The notes under the pieces were generated by a model that saw only the letters and a program-made list of their open reading frames with translations, did no database searches and was not told where the DNA came from. Below, one piece after another: positions 1-7,366 of a stretch of 35,636 nucleotides of DNA (its first letter is position 1; every line of letters starts with the position of its first letter). A program made the position numbers and the translations under genes. Source of the stretch: Actinomycetales bacterium (GTDB lineage Bacteria > Actinomycetota > Actinomycetes > S36-B12); NCBI GenBank assembly GCA_016125355.1, contig WGLX01000028.1:1-35636 (forward strand). The letters run 5' to 3'.

Positions 1-601
1 CGACCGCGAGGATCCGCGCGCACTGATCGGCGTAGTCCGCGGCCCGGTCCGCGTCGCCGGCCAGCGGCAGGCGGGTCAGCTCCCGGGCGATCGCGGACAC
101 GTGCCCCGCCGACAGCGACCCGGCCTCCAGAGCGTCGCGCAGCGGGCGCATCGGCCCGGCCAGGTCCGATGCGTGCTCGAGTTGGATGTCCATCGCCCGG
201 GGGCTCAGCCGCAGCGCCGCCGCGAGCTCCGCCGACGCGAGCATCTCCGCCGTCACGAACCCGGACGCGGACTCCGCGCGAGCGGCCTTCTCCGCCTCGA
301 AGTGCCCGACCAACCGCTCCCGCACATCCGCACGCGCCTTCGCCTGCAACCCGGCGACGTGCGCCGCGAGCCGGTCCACCTGCTGGGCGAAGGTCACCGC
401 CTCATCCGCGGACAGTCCGGCCGGGCCGACCTGCAGCAGGCTCGCCAACTGACCCACGCCGGCCGGCCGGGACACCGCCTCGGCCAGCGCATCGCTGTCG
501 GTCCACTCCGGCAGGTCGTCGAGCTCGTCGTCCAGCCACGCCGGAGTCTCCGCGACCGGCGGCGGCCAGTCCGCGCGGAGGGCTTCAGGAAGTTCGAACA
601 T
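1..601 (-). CDS. DUF222 / 13E12-family protein, C-terminus beyond the window
   Basis: The frame is open from the ATG at 601 to the window start, giving about 200 residues. The N-terminal part is acidic and Pro/Trp-rich (starting MFELPEALRADW). A helical Ala/Leu-rich region typical of DUF222 follows, with stretches such as LAAHVAGLQAKARADV and SAGHVSAIARELTRL. In the 13E12 family this domain usually precedes a C-terminal HNH nuclease, which would lie outside the window and is inferred, not seen. M. tuberculosis 13E12 genes are known to be LexA-controlled, and a perfect LexA box covers this start codon. The start was chosen because a -10 hexamer sits 7 nt upstream, so the mRNA probably begins at the ATG. 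Family assignment is fairly sure; biochemical role is unknown. Confidence 0.75.
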   Translation of the reverse strand, partial: MFELPEALRADWPPPVAETPAWLDDELDDLPEWTDSDALAEAVSRPAGVGQLASLLQVGPAGLSADEAVTFAQQVDRLAAHVAGLQAKARADVRERLVGHFEAEKAARAESASGFVTAEMLASAELAAALRLSPRAMDIQLEHASDLAGPMRPLRDALEAGSLSAGHVSAIARELTRLPLAGDADRAADYADQCARILAV

Positions 602-609
602 GTGTTCGA
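594..609 (-). promoter_or_regulatory. LexA (SOS) box over the start codon of the DUF222 gene
   Basis: TCGAACATGTGTTCGA is a perfect TCGAAC-N4-GTTCGA palindrome, the actinobacterial SOS-box consensus. The ATG (601-599) lies inside it and the -10 hexamer touches its upstream edge, so bound LexA would block initiation directly. Confidence 0.85.
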
Positions 610-637
610 TTCTAGTAGGACGGTGTGGCCCACGCAA
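609..637 (-). promoter_or_regulatory. Promoter of the DUF222 gene (leaderless)
   Basis: Read on the minus strand: -35 TTGCGT (637-632), 17-nt spacer, -10 TAGAAT (614-609), then 7 nt to the ATG. The predicted transcript start coincides with the start codon. Confidence 0.7.
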
Positions 638-707
638 CCCCGAATCCCCAGAAAACCGTTGCGAATCAAGGAAAATCGTGCACAGTCACAGGGCCGGGCG
701 AGGGTGC

Positions 708-1673
708 CTAGACGGTCAGCACGATCTTCCCGCGCACGGTGCCGTCGTTGAGGGCCGCGAGGCCCTCACGCGCTTCGGTGATGGGCAGGACCCGGTCGAT
801 GACCGGGCGGATGCCCGTCCGCTCCATGAGGTCGAGCAGCTCCCGGAGCTCACCGATGGTGCCCATCGTCGAGCCGATGATGGACAGCTGAAGGAAGTAC
901 ACCCGGTTGAGGTCGGCGGGGGGATTGGGCCCCGAGGTGGCGCCGGAGATGACGATGCGCCCGCCCGGACGCAGGGAACGCAGTGAGTGGTCCCAGGTCG
1001 CCGCGCCGACGGTCTCCATGACGGCGTCGACCTTGCCCGGAAGCCTCTCCCCGGATGGGAAGGCGCCGTCCGCTCCGAGTTCGAGGGCCCATGCCCGCTT
1101 CTCCTCGTCCCGGGAGGTGACCCAGACCGTCCGGCCGAGGGCCCTGCCGAGCACGATGAGTGCGGTGGCCACGCCGCCGCCCGCTCCCTGCACGAGGATC
1201 GTGTCCCCGGGGGCCGTCGCCGAGCGCGACTCGATCATCCGGTACGCGGTGAGGTAGGCGGTGGGCAGGCAGGATGCCTCCTCGAAGGTGAGCCACGAGG
1301 GCTTGTCGACGAGGTTCCACGCCGGCACGCGCACACGCTCCGCGAGGGCACCGGGGTAGCGCTCGCTCAGCAGCGACCTGCGCGGATCGAGGGTCTCGTC
1401 ACCCGTGGCCTCCGAGTCGCCGATCACGGCGTGGATGATCACTTCCCGGCCATCCTCCGTGACGCCGGCCGCGTCGGTGCCGAGGATCATCGGGACCTGG
1501 TCGGCCTTGAGCGCCTGCCCCTTCAGGGCCCAGACGTCGTGATGGTTGAGGCTGCACGCCCGCACGTTCACCGTCACCCAGTCGTCGGGGGTGAGCGGCT
1601 CCTCGATCTCGCCGACGGCGAGGACGGAAAGCGGATCGTCGCGGTCGATTCCGGCGGCGTAGACGGCAAGCAT
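708..1673 (-). CDS. Zinc-independent MDR alcohol dehydrogenase / quinone oxidoreductase-like protein
   Basis: This 321-residue protein has the medium-chain dehydrogenase/reductase layout. The N-terminal GroES-like domain carries the SLNHHDVWALKG motif. A Rossmann domain follows, with a glycine-rich nucleotide loop (VQGAGGGVATALIVLGRALG), the ELGADGAF turn, and a C-terminal REGLAALNDGTVRGKIVLTV segment typical of NADPH-dependent quinone reductases. The four-cysteine structural zinc lobe is absent, so it should be zinc-independent. The substrate cannot be told. The ATG follows a TAGGGT hexamer by 6 nt, pointing to leaderless transcription, although sodX and DUF3291 lie just upstream in the same direction and may also read through. 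Confidence 0.85.
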   Translation of the reverse strand: MLAVYAAGIDRDDPLSVLAVGEIEEPLTPDDWVTVNVRACSLNHHDVWALKGQALKADQVPMILGTDAAGVTEDGREVIIHAVIGDSEATGDETLDPRRSLLSERYPGALAERVRVPAWNLVDKPSWLTFEEASCLPTAYLTAYRMIESRSATAPGDTILVQGAGGGVATALIVLGRALGRTVWVTSRDEEKRAWALELGADGAFPSGERLPGKVDAVMETVGAATWDHSLRSLRPGGRIVISGATSGPNPPADLNRVYFLQLSIIGSTMGTIGELRELLDLMERTGIRPVIDRVLPITEAREGLAALNDGTVRGKIVLTV

Positions 1674-1679
1674 GTCCGG

Positions 1680-1685
1680 ACCCTA
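1680..1685 (-). promoter_or_regulatory. -10 hexamer TAGGGT, leaderless start of the MDR gene
   Basis: TAGGGT lies 6 nt before the ATG at 1673, overlapping the last codons of the upstream DUF3291 gene. No convincing -35 was seen. Confidence 0.6.
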
Positions 1686-2132
1686 TCCCCCGGCGTCCTG
1701 CCGACCACGGTGACGGAACGGGAACAGATCCTCCTGCTCACCCTCCTCACGCAACCGCACGAGCATCGCCTCCGCCTCCTCGAGCGTCGGCTCGTGACCG
1801 TCGTCCACGAACCAGCAGACCGTCATCGGCTCGGTGGCCCGCTCGAACCAGCGCGACCGGTCCTGAAGGGCCTGGCGATGCTGCGACTGGCCGATGACGA
1901 ACGCCCTGAGCGCGGCGAGATCCCTCCAGACCGACAGGTTCACGATCATCCGCAAGTCCCCGAACATGCGGTAGCTGGTCGAGCCGGCCCCCTCGTCGCG
2001 GAGTCGCCAGAGGAACCCGTCGGCGGCCTCCGCCGCGGCGTTCACGTCGGCCAATTGCTCCACGAAGCTGCCCATGCGCGGGTCCTCGAGGTCGTATCTC
2101 ATGCGCGCGATGTTGAGCTGGGCGAGGGGCAC
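1683..2132 (-). CDS. DUF3291 domain protein
   Basis: The 149-residue protein matches the DUF3291 pattern: MPLAQLNIARMRYDLEDPRM at the start, FVEQLADVNAAAEAADGFLWRL in the middle, and NLSVWRDLAALRAFV followed by a WF..W core near the end. The fold is expected to be a ferredoxin-like antibiotic-monooxygenase type, but no reaction is established for the family. It starts with GTG, 4 nt after the sodX stop codon, so the two genes are probably translated together. The C-terminus is acidic then basic. Its place beside the nickel-SOD protease may be an operon accident. Confidence 0.75.
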   Translation of the reverse strand: MPLAQLNIARMRYDLEDPRMGSFVEQLADVNAAAEAADGFLWRLRDEGAGSTSYRMFGDLRMIVNLSVWRDLAALRAFVIGQSQHRQALQDRSRWFERATEPMTVCWFVDDGHEPTLEEAEAMLVRLREEGEQEDLFPFRHRGRQDAGG

Positions 2133-2136
2133 CGTC

Positions 2137-2442
2137 TCAGCCTGACAGACGCGATCGGCCGTACCGGAACCAGAGGCGGCCGACGATCTCGGAACGCCGA
2201 ACCGGACCGAAGGTCCGTGAGTCCTCGCTGTCCTCCAGGTTGTCGCCCAGCACCCACCAGCCGTCGTCCACTTCGTGACTGATCCGCTTCACGACGAGCA
2301 GATGAGGACGCAGCGGATGCGCGTGCAGGACGACGTCCCCGGGGCGCACGTCACGAGTGCGCCGGACGACCCACCACTCGCCATTGGCGAGGGCAGGCTC
2401 CATCGAAGGTCCCACGATCCGCACGCGGGTGACCGGCAGCAC
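2137..2442 (-). CDS. sodX: Nickel-type superoxide dismutase maturation protease SodX
   Basis: This is a small S26 (signal-peptidase-like) serine protease of about 101 residues. It has the catalytic-serine box GPSMEPAL (Ser13) and the lysine in VVKRI (Lys52), followed by a GDNLEDSEDSR loop typical of S26 enzymes. Unlike a signal peptidase it lacks an N-terminal membrane anchor. In the known system SodX removes the SodN N-terminal propeptide so that the new N-terminal histidine can bind nickel. Divergent sodN, 80 bp away, makes the assignment secure. I chose the GTG at 2442 because it gives the usual short N-terminus before the Ser box; an upstream extension would run into sodN. Confidence 0.88.
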   Translation of the reverse strand: MLPVTRVRIVGPSMEPALANGEWWVVRRTRDVRPGDVVLHAHPLRPHLLVVKRISHEVDDGWWVLGDNLEDSEDSRTFGPVRRSEIVGRLWFRYGRSRLSG

Positions 2443-2522
2443 GCCCCCATCCTGCCCGGTGCCGGATACCGCGAACGGGACTATCGTTGGGAGTCCACGA
2501 CTACTCAAGGAGTCATTCGGAC

Positions 2523-2930
2523 ATGAGCCTGATCTCGAAGCTGCTCGCCCCCCGCACCAGCGCCTACGCGCACTGCGATCTCCCGTGCGGTGTCTACGAC
2601 CCGGCACAGGCCCGCCTCGAGGCGGAATCCGTGAAGGCGTGCATGGTCAAGCACAACGCCTCTGACGATCCCGACTTCAAGGCCCGCGCCATCGCCATCA
2701 AGGAAGAGCGCTCGCACATGGTCAAGGAGCACCTGTGGGTGCTGTGGACCGACTACTTCAAGGCCCCCCACTTCGAGAAGTACCCGCAGCTGAACGGCCT
2801 GTTCAACGAGGCCACCAAGCTGGCGGGCGCCGGCGGCACCAAGGGCACCAACGACGAGGCCGTCGCCGACCAGCTCCTCGCCAAGATCGACGAGATCGCG
2901 GCTATCTTCTGGGAGACCAAGCAGGCCTGA
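2523..2930 (+). CDS. sodN: Nickel superoxide dismutase
   Basis: The 135-residue precursor has a 16-residue propeptide followed by the nickel hook HCDLPCGVYDPAQAR. After cleavage by SodX, His1, Cys2 and Cys6 coordinate Ni. The rest is the four-helix subunit, with typical stretches such as HLWVLWTDYFKAPHFEKYPQ and the C-terminal IFWETKQA. The enzyme is a cytoplasmic homohexamer that dismutates superoxide. The ATG at 2523 is preceded by AAGGAG (2507-2512) at 10 nt; an in-frame ATG at 2487 lacks this and would add residues foreign to the family. A possible -10 TATCGT (2482-2487) sits between GGACT/AGTCC half-sites. Confidence 0.97.
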   Translation: MSLISKLLAPRTSAYAHCDLPCGVYDPAQARLEAESVKACMVKHNASDDPDFKARAIAIKEERSHMVKEHLWVLWTDYFKAPHFEKYPQLNGLFNEATKLAGAGGTKGTNDEAVADQLLAKIDEIAAIFWETKQA

Positions 2931-2942
2931 CGGCACAAGCCT

Positions 2943-2976
2943 GGAGACCCCCGTCGGGACCCTGACGGGGGTCTCC
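2943..2976 (+). terminator. Terminator of sodN
   Basis: A 13-bp perfect stem (2943-2955 with 2964-2976) with an 8-nt loop begins 12 nt after the sodN stop. It is followed by TGCGTTCCTGT rather than a clean U-tract, as is common in actinobacteria. Confidence 0.85.
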
Positions 2977-3161
2977 TGCGTTCCTGTGGGGTGGATCCGC
3001 TGAACCTTTCCAGCCATCGTGGCGGATGACCCGAATGTCCCGGCTGGGTCACGATCTCGTGGACTTTAGGTCGCGGAGTGCCGGTGATCCATCGCGCCCG
3101 GGCTAGCGTCGCACGAGGGATCCGCCTCCACGGCGGTCCGACGACGACCATGGGGGCGCGG

Positions 3162-3782
3162 ATGCGCAGTGCACGAAACCTGACCGCCGTGGCAGCCGCC
3201 GGCGCCTGCGTCATCGCCGGCGGCCTGACCTTGGCGGCGGCTCCACCCGCTTCTGCAGCAAGCGACACCCTCAACTGCGACGCGGCGACCAGCCCCGTGG
3301 GGTACACGCTGACTCCCGGCGAGACCCTCACGATCACGGCCGTTGGCTGCTACGGCATGACAAGCGATACCAATCCCTCCAGGTACATGGACTCGCTGTC
3401 CGCGACCTTCAGTCCCAGCCTCCAGCCGGACTTCTGCAGTCTGACCGTGACATCGGGATGCACAGGCTCGGTCGCTGCTTTCTCATACCAACTCCTCACC
3501 GTCACCATGGTCGCCCCCGCAGTCGACCAGCCATCGACACGCAGGATGCGCACGTACGCCACGCCAGAGGGCGCCGGCACGGTCGAAGTCTGGGTCAGCG
3601 TCGTCACCCCACCCGCCGAGAACTCGTCCGGCGCCGCGACACCGCCACCGTGGCTTCAGGCATACGCACGCGCCAGCCGGTCAGAGACCTGCTACGAGGG
3701 TTGGAGTCCCTCGTGGGCCCAGTGGCCCAGCGACGGGCAAGGTGGCTGGGTCTGCGAAAGGACGGTCCCCTCCGAGAGGTGA
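3162..3782 (+). CDS. Secreted protein of unknown function with C-terminal Trp-rich motif
   Basis: The protein has 206 residues if started at the ATG at 3162; an in-frame ATG at 3150 is the alternative. It carries a clear signal peptide (basic start, hydrophobic core, cleavage near PASA-ASD). The mature part is beta-like and Thr/Ser-rich, with several cysteines that could form disulfides (CDAATS, GCYGM, FCSLTVTSGC). The C-terminus contains ETCYEGWSPSWAQWPSDGQ followed by GWVCERT. I recall similar GWxPSWAQWPxxGxGGxVC tails on other actinobacterial exported proteins, but cannot name a function. A TAGCGT hexamer (3104-3109) could be its -10. It stands alone between the sodN terminator and a convergent gene. 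Confidence 0.7.
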   Translation: MRSARNLTAVAAAGACVIAGGLTLAAAPPASAASDTLNCDAATSPVGYTLTPGETLTITAVGCYGMTSDTNPSRYMDSLSATFSPSLQPDFCSLTVTSGCTGSVAAFSYQLLTVTMVAPAVDQPSTRRMRTYATPEGAGTVEVWVSVVTPPAENSSGAATPPPWLQAYARASRSETCYEGWSPSWAQWPSDGQGGWVCERTVPSER

Positions 3783-3833
3783 TGCCACGCCGCGGTGCCG
3801 GGGACCGGTCGTCCTCCGGGCGTCAGCTGCAAG

Positions 3834-4124
3834 TCAGGACACGTCGAGGTTCAGGCTCGCCTTCCAGACGGCACCGCCCTCGGGCTCCGGGCTCTCGGCA
3901 TCCCACATGAGCTCGATCGACTTGGCGCCGAGGAGGCGCGCGATGTACGCCTCGCACCACCGCTGGCCGGACTCGACGGTCGGGGCGGCGTTCACGTCGA
4001 GGGTCTCCCGGGTCCCGTGGTGGCGTGAGGTCCCGAACACGGAGACCCGCCAGGCGTTCTCGATGCCGGTCGACACCTCGCACCGGAGGTTGGTGTAGTA
4101 CCCGACGGGGCTGTTCGCTGCCAT
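3834..4124 (-). CDS. Small protein of unknown function
   Basis: The 96-residue product starts at an ATG (4124) preceded by an AAGGGA ribosome-binding site. It begins MAANSPVGYYTNLRCEV and contains TRETLDVNAAPTVESGQRWC and a mixed alpha/beta C-terminus ending KASLNLDVS. There is no signal peptide or membrane segment. I do not recognise the family. The gene is convergent with the secreted-protein gene and divergent from the GNAT gene, so it forms its own unit. The good ribosome site and sensible composition favour a real gene. Confidence 0.6.
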   Translation of the reverse strand: MAANSPVGYYTNLRCEVSTGIENAWRVSVFGTSRHHGTRETLDVNAAPTVESGQRWCEAYIARLLGAKSIELMWDAESPEPEGGAVWKASLNLDVS

Positions 4125-4205
4125 GGCACGTCCCTTCGCAGTTCCTCGAGGCCGGCTATGGCTGGTGTATCGACCCAAGGAACCGGCACCGGCCCCGATC
4201 CCGGC

Positions 4206-4211
4206 TAGGGT
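4206..4211 (+). promoter_or_regulatory. -10 hexamer TAGGGT, leaderless start of the GNAT gene
   Basis: TAGGGT is 7 nt before the ATG at 4219. The message should begin at or within a base or two of the start codon. Confidence 0.6.
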
Positions 4212-4218
4212 CCTGACC

Positions 4219-4722
4219 ATGTCGGAGGGACTGATTCGCCGCGCCACCCCGGACGACGTGGCCGAGATCGTGCTGATGGTGCAGGAACTGGCGGACTACG
4301 AGAAGGCACGCCACGAGGCGGTGGCCACCGCGGACCAGTTCCGGGCCGCCCTGTTCGGCCCCGAGCCCAAGGTGTTCGCCCACGTCGTGGAGCACCCGAC
4401 CCCTGACGGCCGTCGCCTCGCCGGCTTCGCGCTGTGGTTCCTCAACTTCTCCACGTGGCTGGGCCGGCACGGGCTCTACCTCGAGGACCTCTACGTCCGG
4501 CCCGAGGTCCGCGGCACCGGGTACGGAAAGCAGTTGCTGGCCACCCTGGCCCAGGAGTGCATCGACAACGACTACGGCCGGCTCGAGTGGTGGGTGCTCG
4601 ACTGGAACTCCCCCGCCCTGGGCTTCTACGCCAGCCTCGGAGCGGTGCCCATGGACGAGTGGACCGTCCACCGGGTCACCGGTGATGCCCTCGAAGCCCT
4701 CGCGAGCCAGGGTCGGCCATGA
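4219..4722 (+). CDS. GNAT-family N-acetyltransferase, diamine-acetyltransferase-like
   Basis: This 167-residue protein has a full GNAT fold. An N-terminal IRRATPDDVAEIVLMVQELA strand-helix is followed by GFALWFLNFSTWLGRHGLYLEDLYVRPEVRG. The acetyl-CoA loop is RGTGYGKQL, and the C-terminal part is LDWNSPALGFYASLGA. The NFSTW..GLYLEDLYV pattern is that of the spermidine/thialysine acetyltransferase (SSAT) branch, so a polyamine or small amine substrate is likely but unproven. The ATG was chosen because of the -10 hexamer 7 nt upstream. Its stop overlaps the next ATG (ATGA), coupling it to the anti-sigma factor gene. Confidence 0.88.
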   Translation: MSEGLIRRATPDDVAEIVLMVQELADYEKARHEAVATADQFRAALFGPEPKVFAHVVEHPTPDGRRLAGFALWFLNFSTWLGRHGLYLEDLYVRPEVRGTGYGKQLLATLAQECIDNDYGRLEWWVLDWNSPALGFYASLGAVPMDEWTVHRVTGDALEALASQGRP

Positions 4723-5096
4723 CACCAGTGACGCTGACCTTCCCGGCAGCCTCCGTCAATGTGGCGCTGGCCCGATCGGTCGCGGCCGCCATGGCGGCCC
4801 GCGCGGACCTGACCCTCGACCGTCTTGAGGATGTCCGCCTCGCGGTCGACGAGGCCGTGTCCCAGCTGCTCGCCGGCGCCGCGCCCGACTCCACGATCAG
4901 CTGCCGATTCGTCCTGGACGAGGACAGGCTCGAGATCACCGTGTCCGCTCCGTGGTCCCCCCGGACGGCGCCCTCCGCGGCGACCTTCGGCTGGATGGTG
5001 ATGAACGCCCTGTGCGATCACGTCACCGCGCACCTCGCCGACGGAACCCTCTCCCTGACTCTGGCCGTCCTGCGCACCGCGCCGGCAGAGGCGTGA
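4719..5096 (+). CDS. Anti-sigma regulatory factor (RsbW-like ATP-binding protein)
   Basis: The 125-residue protein resembles the HATPase domain of RsbW-type anti-sigma factors. It has an N-terminal beta strand with PAASVNVALARSVAAAMA, the helix LEDVRLAVDEAVSQLL, and a C-terminal strand LSLTLAVLR. At the usual N-box the conserved Asn appears to be Gln (DEAVSQ), and no GxGL box is visible; I recall several actinobacterial relatives like this. It overlaps the sigma-factor gene by 4 nt (GTGA), so it most likely binds that sigma factor. No anti-anti-sigma gene is adjacent. The position near whiB1 recalls the prsH/sigH pair of Streptomyces. Confidence 0.82.
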   Translation: MTPVTLTFPAASVNVALARSVAAAMAARADLTLDRLEDVRLAVDEAVSQLLAGAAPDSTISCRFVLDEDRLEITVSAPWSPRTAPSAATFGWMVMNALCDHVTAHLADGTLSLTLAVLRTAPAEA

Positions 5097-5884
5097 GTCC
5101 GGCAGCCGACGCGGAGGCGGCGAACCGCGACGCCCGCAGCCTCCTGACCGAGCTCGCCACCCTCCAGGACGACGATCCGCGGCGGGTCGCGCTGCGCGAC
5201 GAGCTCGTCACGATGCACCTCCCCCTGGTCCGCCACCTGGCGGGCCGCTACCGCGACCGCGGGGAGCCGATCGAGGACCTCGTGCAGGCGGGCACCGTCG
5301 GCCTCATCATGGCCATCGACCGGTTCGATCCGGCCCGGGGAACCGAACTCGCCTCCTACGCGACCCCGACGATCCTCGGCGAGATCCGTCGGCACTTCCG
5401 CGACCACGCGTGGGCGATCCGCGTGCCGCGTGGGCTGCAGGAGCTCAATGCACGCGTCAGCGCGGCCGTCGAGGAGCTCACCGCCCGGCTGAACCGCGCT
5501 CCTACCGTCCGGGAGATCGCCGACGCGATGGATGTCCGCACGGACGACGTCCTCGCGGCGCTCGAGGCGCGGCATGCGTACTCGCCCGACACCATCGACG
5601 AAGGCCCTGACACCGCGGCCACGATCACGGACGCGTGGGGCGGCGTCGAGCCCGCCTTCGCCGCCATCGAGGACCGCGAGTCCCTCCTGCCACTCCTCGC
5701 AGCGCTTCCTGCACGGGAGCAGCAGATCCTCCGCTTGCGCTTCGTCGACGGGATGAGCCAGGCCAGCATCGCCGAGCGCCTTGGCATCTCCCAGATGCAC
5801 GTGTCGAGACTCCTGGCGCGCTCCCTCAGCAGCCTTCGGGAGGGGCTGGCCGACGATGGCTCAGACATTGCGGGCCGCCGATAA
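5093..5884 (+). CDS. SigB/SigF-family alternative sigma factor
   Basis: This is a group 3 sigma-70 protein of about 263 residues. Region 2 holds LVRHLAGRYRDRGEPIEDLVQAGTVG and FDPARGTELASYATPTILGE; region 2.4/3 holds RVPRGLQELNARV; and region 4 holds LPAREQQILRLRFVDGMSQ and a helix-turn-helix (SIAERLGISQMHVSRLLAR). It should direct RNA polymerase to stress or developmental promoters while held by the anti-sigma factor encoded just upstream. The GTG start at 5093 overlaps the anti-sigma stop. The extra acidic N-terminus before the first helix is normal for the family. Confidence 0.93.
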   Translation: MSPAADAEAANRDARSLLTELATLQDDDPRRVALRDELVTMHLPLVRHLAGRYRDRGEPIEDLVQAGTVGLIMAIDRFDPARGTELASYATPTILGEIRRHFRDHAWAIRVPRGLQELNARVSAAVEELTARLNRAPTVREIADAMDVRTDDVLAALEARHAYSPDTIDEGPDTAATITDAWGGVEPAFAAIEDRESLLPLLAALPAREQQILRLRFVDGMSQASIAERLGISQMHVSRLLARSLSSLREGLADDGSDIAGRR

Positions 5885-5887
5885 CGG

Positions 5888-6289
5888 TCAGTCCTCCAGA
5901 GCCCGGCCGGTGGCGGGAAGCATGGCGAGCACGAGCCCCAGGACCGCCATCACGACCGCGATGATCCCGACGGTCCGCTCGACCGGGCCGCTGGACTGCG
6001 CCACCTCGAACCCGAGCAGGCCGACGATGATCTGGGCGACGACGAAAGGCGAACGCGCCCACGAACGACCGCGCCACCAGCCGATCGCCACCCACAGCAG
6101 GCCCGCGCCGAACAGTGCCGTGAGCACGATCACGAGCAGCAGCGCCATCGGGTTGGAGACCTCGGCCGGTCCGGTGATGCCCACCCGGATCGCCTCCACG
6201 ATGTCGAACACCGCATAGCCCAGGAGGGCAACGGCCTGCACCGCGGAGATGGCGGCAGGGCCGACGAGGTGGCGTTCGGGCGCGGGCAC
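5888..6289 (-). CDS. Integral membrane protein, four helices, unknown function
   Basis: The 133-residue protein has four hydrophobic segments, near residues 12-32, 47-69, 78-98 and 107-126. A WWRGRSWARSPFVVAQ loop lies between the second and third helices. Such small membrane proteins are conserved beside whiB1 in actinobacteria (I recall M. tuberculosis Rv3217c), but no function is known. The GTG start lies 6 nt after a TAGCGT hexamer. The gene ends 3 nt from the convergent sigma gene and diverges from the lipid kinase gene over 55 bp. Confidence 0.8.
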   Translation of the reverse strand: MPAPERHLVGPAAISAVQAVALLGYAVFDIVEAIRVGITGPAEVSNPMALLLVIVLTALFGAGLLWVAIGWWRGRSWARSPFVVAQIIVGLLGFEVAQSSGPVERTVGIIAVVMAVLGLVLAMLPATGRALED

Positions 6290-6295
6290 GGGGCC

Positions 6296-6301
6296 ACGCT
6301 A
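6296..6301 (-). promoter_or_regulatory. -10 hexamer TAGCGT, leaderless start of the membrane protein gene
   Basis: TAGCGT is 6 nt before the GTG at 6289. The divergent lipid-kinase promoter lies about 30 bp away. Confidence 0.55.
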
Positions 6302-6331
6302 GCGACCGGGCCGGTGTGGTCGGCCGGGGAC

Positions 6332-6337
6332 TAGGCT
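6332..6337 (+). promoter_or_regulatory. -10 hexamer TAGGCT, leaderless start of the lipid kinase gene
   Basis: TAGGCT is 7 nt before the GTG at 6345. This picks 6345 over another in-frame GTG at 6339. Confidence 0.6.
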
Positions 6338-6344
6338 CGTGGGC

Positions 6345-7286
6345 GTGCGTGGACTCCTCGTCGTGAACCCCCGCGCCACCACCACCTCGTCCCGCGTCGT
6401 CGACGTCATCGTGCACGCCCTGTCCGACGAGATCGACCTCGAGGTCACCGTCACCACGCACCAGGGCCACGCGGTCCTGCTGGGCGAACGGGCCCGGGAG
6501 CAGAAGCTCGACATCGTCGTCACGCTCGGAGGGGACGGGGTCATCAACGAGGTGGTCAACGGCATCCTCGCCGAGGGGCCGGGGCCCGATGTCCCCATGC
6601 TGGCGCCCGTACCCGGCGGCTCCGCCAACGTCTTCGCCCGCTCCCTCGGCCTGCCCAAGGACACGGTCGAGGCGACCGGCATGCTCCTCGACTCCCTGCG
6701 CACCGGGGACAGCCGCCTGATCGGCATCGGCACGGCGAACGATCGATGGTTCCTGGCCAACGCGGGCCTCGGCATCGACGCCGAGGTCATTGCCGCGATG
6801 GAGGGACACCGCGAGCAGGGACGCGCCGCCACTCCGATGCGCTACCTGATGACCACGCTCAACACGTACTTCCGGGGCACCGACCGCCGCCACCCGGCCC
6901 TGACGATCACGGCACCCGGAAGCGAGCAGCCGGAGCCGACCGAGATCTCCGGGGTGTTCCTCGCTTTCGTGCAGAACACCTCGCCGTGGACCTACCTGGG
7001 GAACCATCCGATCACCCCGTGTCCGGATGCCTCCTTCGACGCGGCCCTCGACCTCTTCGCGCTCCGCCGGATGGGGATCCCCACGTCGCTGGTGGCCGCC
7101 GGGCGGCTGCTGAGCGGTTCCGAGCGCATCCGCGCTCGCGACGGGATCGTGGCGTGGCATGACCGCGGCGAGTTCACCATCACGGCGAGCCGACCGGTCG
7201 CCTTCCAGATCGACGGGGAGGGCATGGGCGAGACCACCTCCGTCCGCTTCCGCCACCATCCCGACGCCATCCGGGTGGTGTGCTGA
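6345..7286 (+). CDS. Diacylglycerol/lipid kinase family protein (DgkB/YegS-like)
   Basis: This protein of about 313 residues belongs to the diacylglycerol/sphingosine kinase-like superfamily. It shows the N-terminal VVNPRA motif, the nucleotide-binding GGDGVINEVVNGIL, the PGGSANVFARSLG loop and the C-terminal FQIDGEGMG segment before the terminal strands. It should phosphorylate a lipid alcohol, possibly diacylglycerol or a phosphatidylinositol precursor, at the cytoplasmic face; the substrate is not readable from sequence. Start chosen from the -10 hexamer 7 nt upstream of the second GTG. It is followed by the long whiB1 leader and is probably transcribed alone. Confidence 0.88.
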   Translation: MRGLLVVNPRATTTSSRVVDVIVHALSDEIDLEVTVTTHQGHAVLLGERAREQKLDIVVTLGGDGVINEVVNGILAEGPGPDVPMLAPVPGGSANVFARSLGLPKDTVEATGMLLDSLRTGDSRLIGIGTANDRWFLANAGLGIDAEVIAAMEGHREQGRAATPMRYLMTTLNTYFRGTDRRHPALTITAPGSEQPEPTEISGVFLAFVQNTSPWTYLGNHPITPCPDASFDAALDLFALRRMGIPTSLVAAGRLLSGSERIRARDGIVAWHDRGEFTITASRPVAFQIDGEGMGETTSVRFRHHPDAIRVVC

Positions 7287-7297
7287 CCGGTCCGACC

Positions 7298-7311
7298 TGA
7301 AAGCGCTTACT
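7298..7311. promoter_or_regulatory. cre-like (LacI-family) operator candidate before whiB1
   Basis: TGAAAGCGCTTACT contains the palindrome AAGCGCTT and matches the catabolite-responsive / LacI-family pattern TGWAANCGNTNWCA at all but the last base. It lies 12 nt after the lipid-kinase stop. Confidence 0.4.
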
Positions 7312-7314
7312 TGC

Positions 7315-7334
7315 GATCCGATAATCGGTGGATC
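7315..7334. repeat. Nested palindrome in the whiB1 leader
   Basis: GATCCGATAATCGGTGGATC contains the 11-bp palindrome CCGATAATCGG (7318-7328) flanked by GATCC/GGATC. It is AT-richer than its surroundings and could be an operator. Confidence 0.45.
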
Positions 7335-7366
7335 AAATCGGACTAATGGGGCGATCGTTACCGTAT

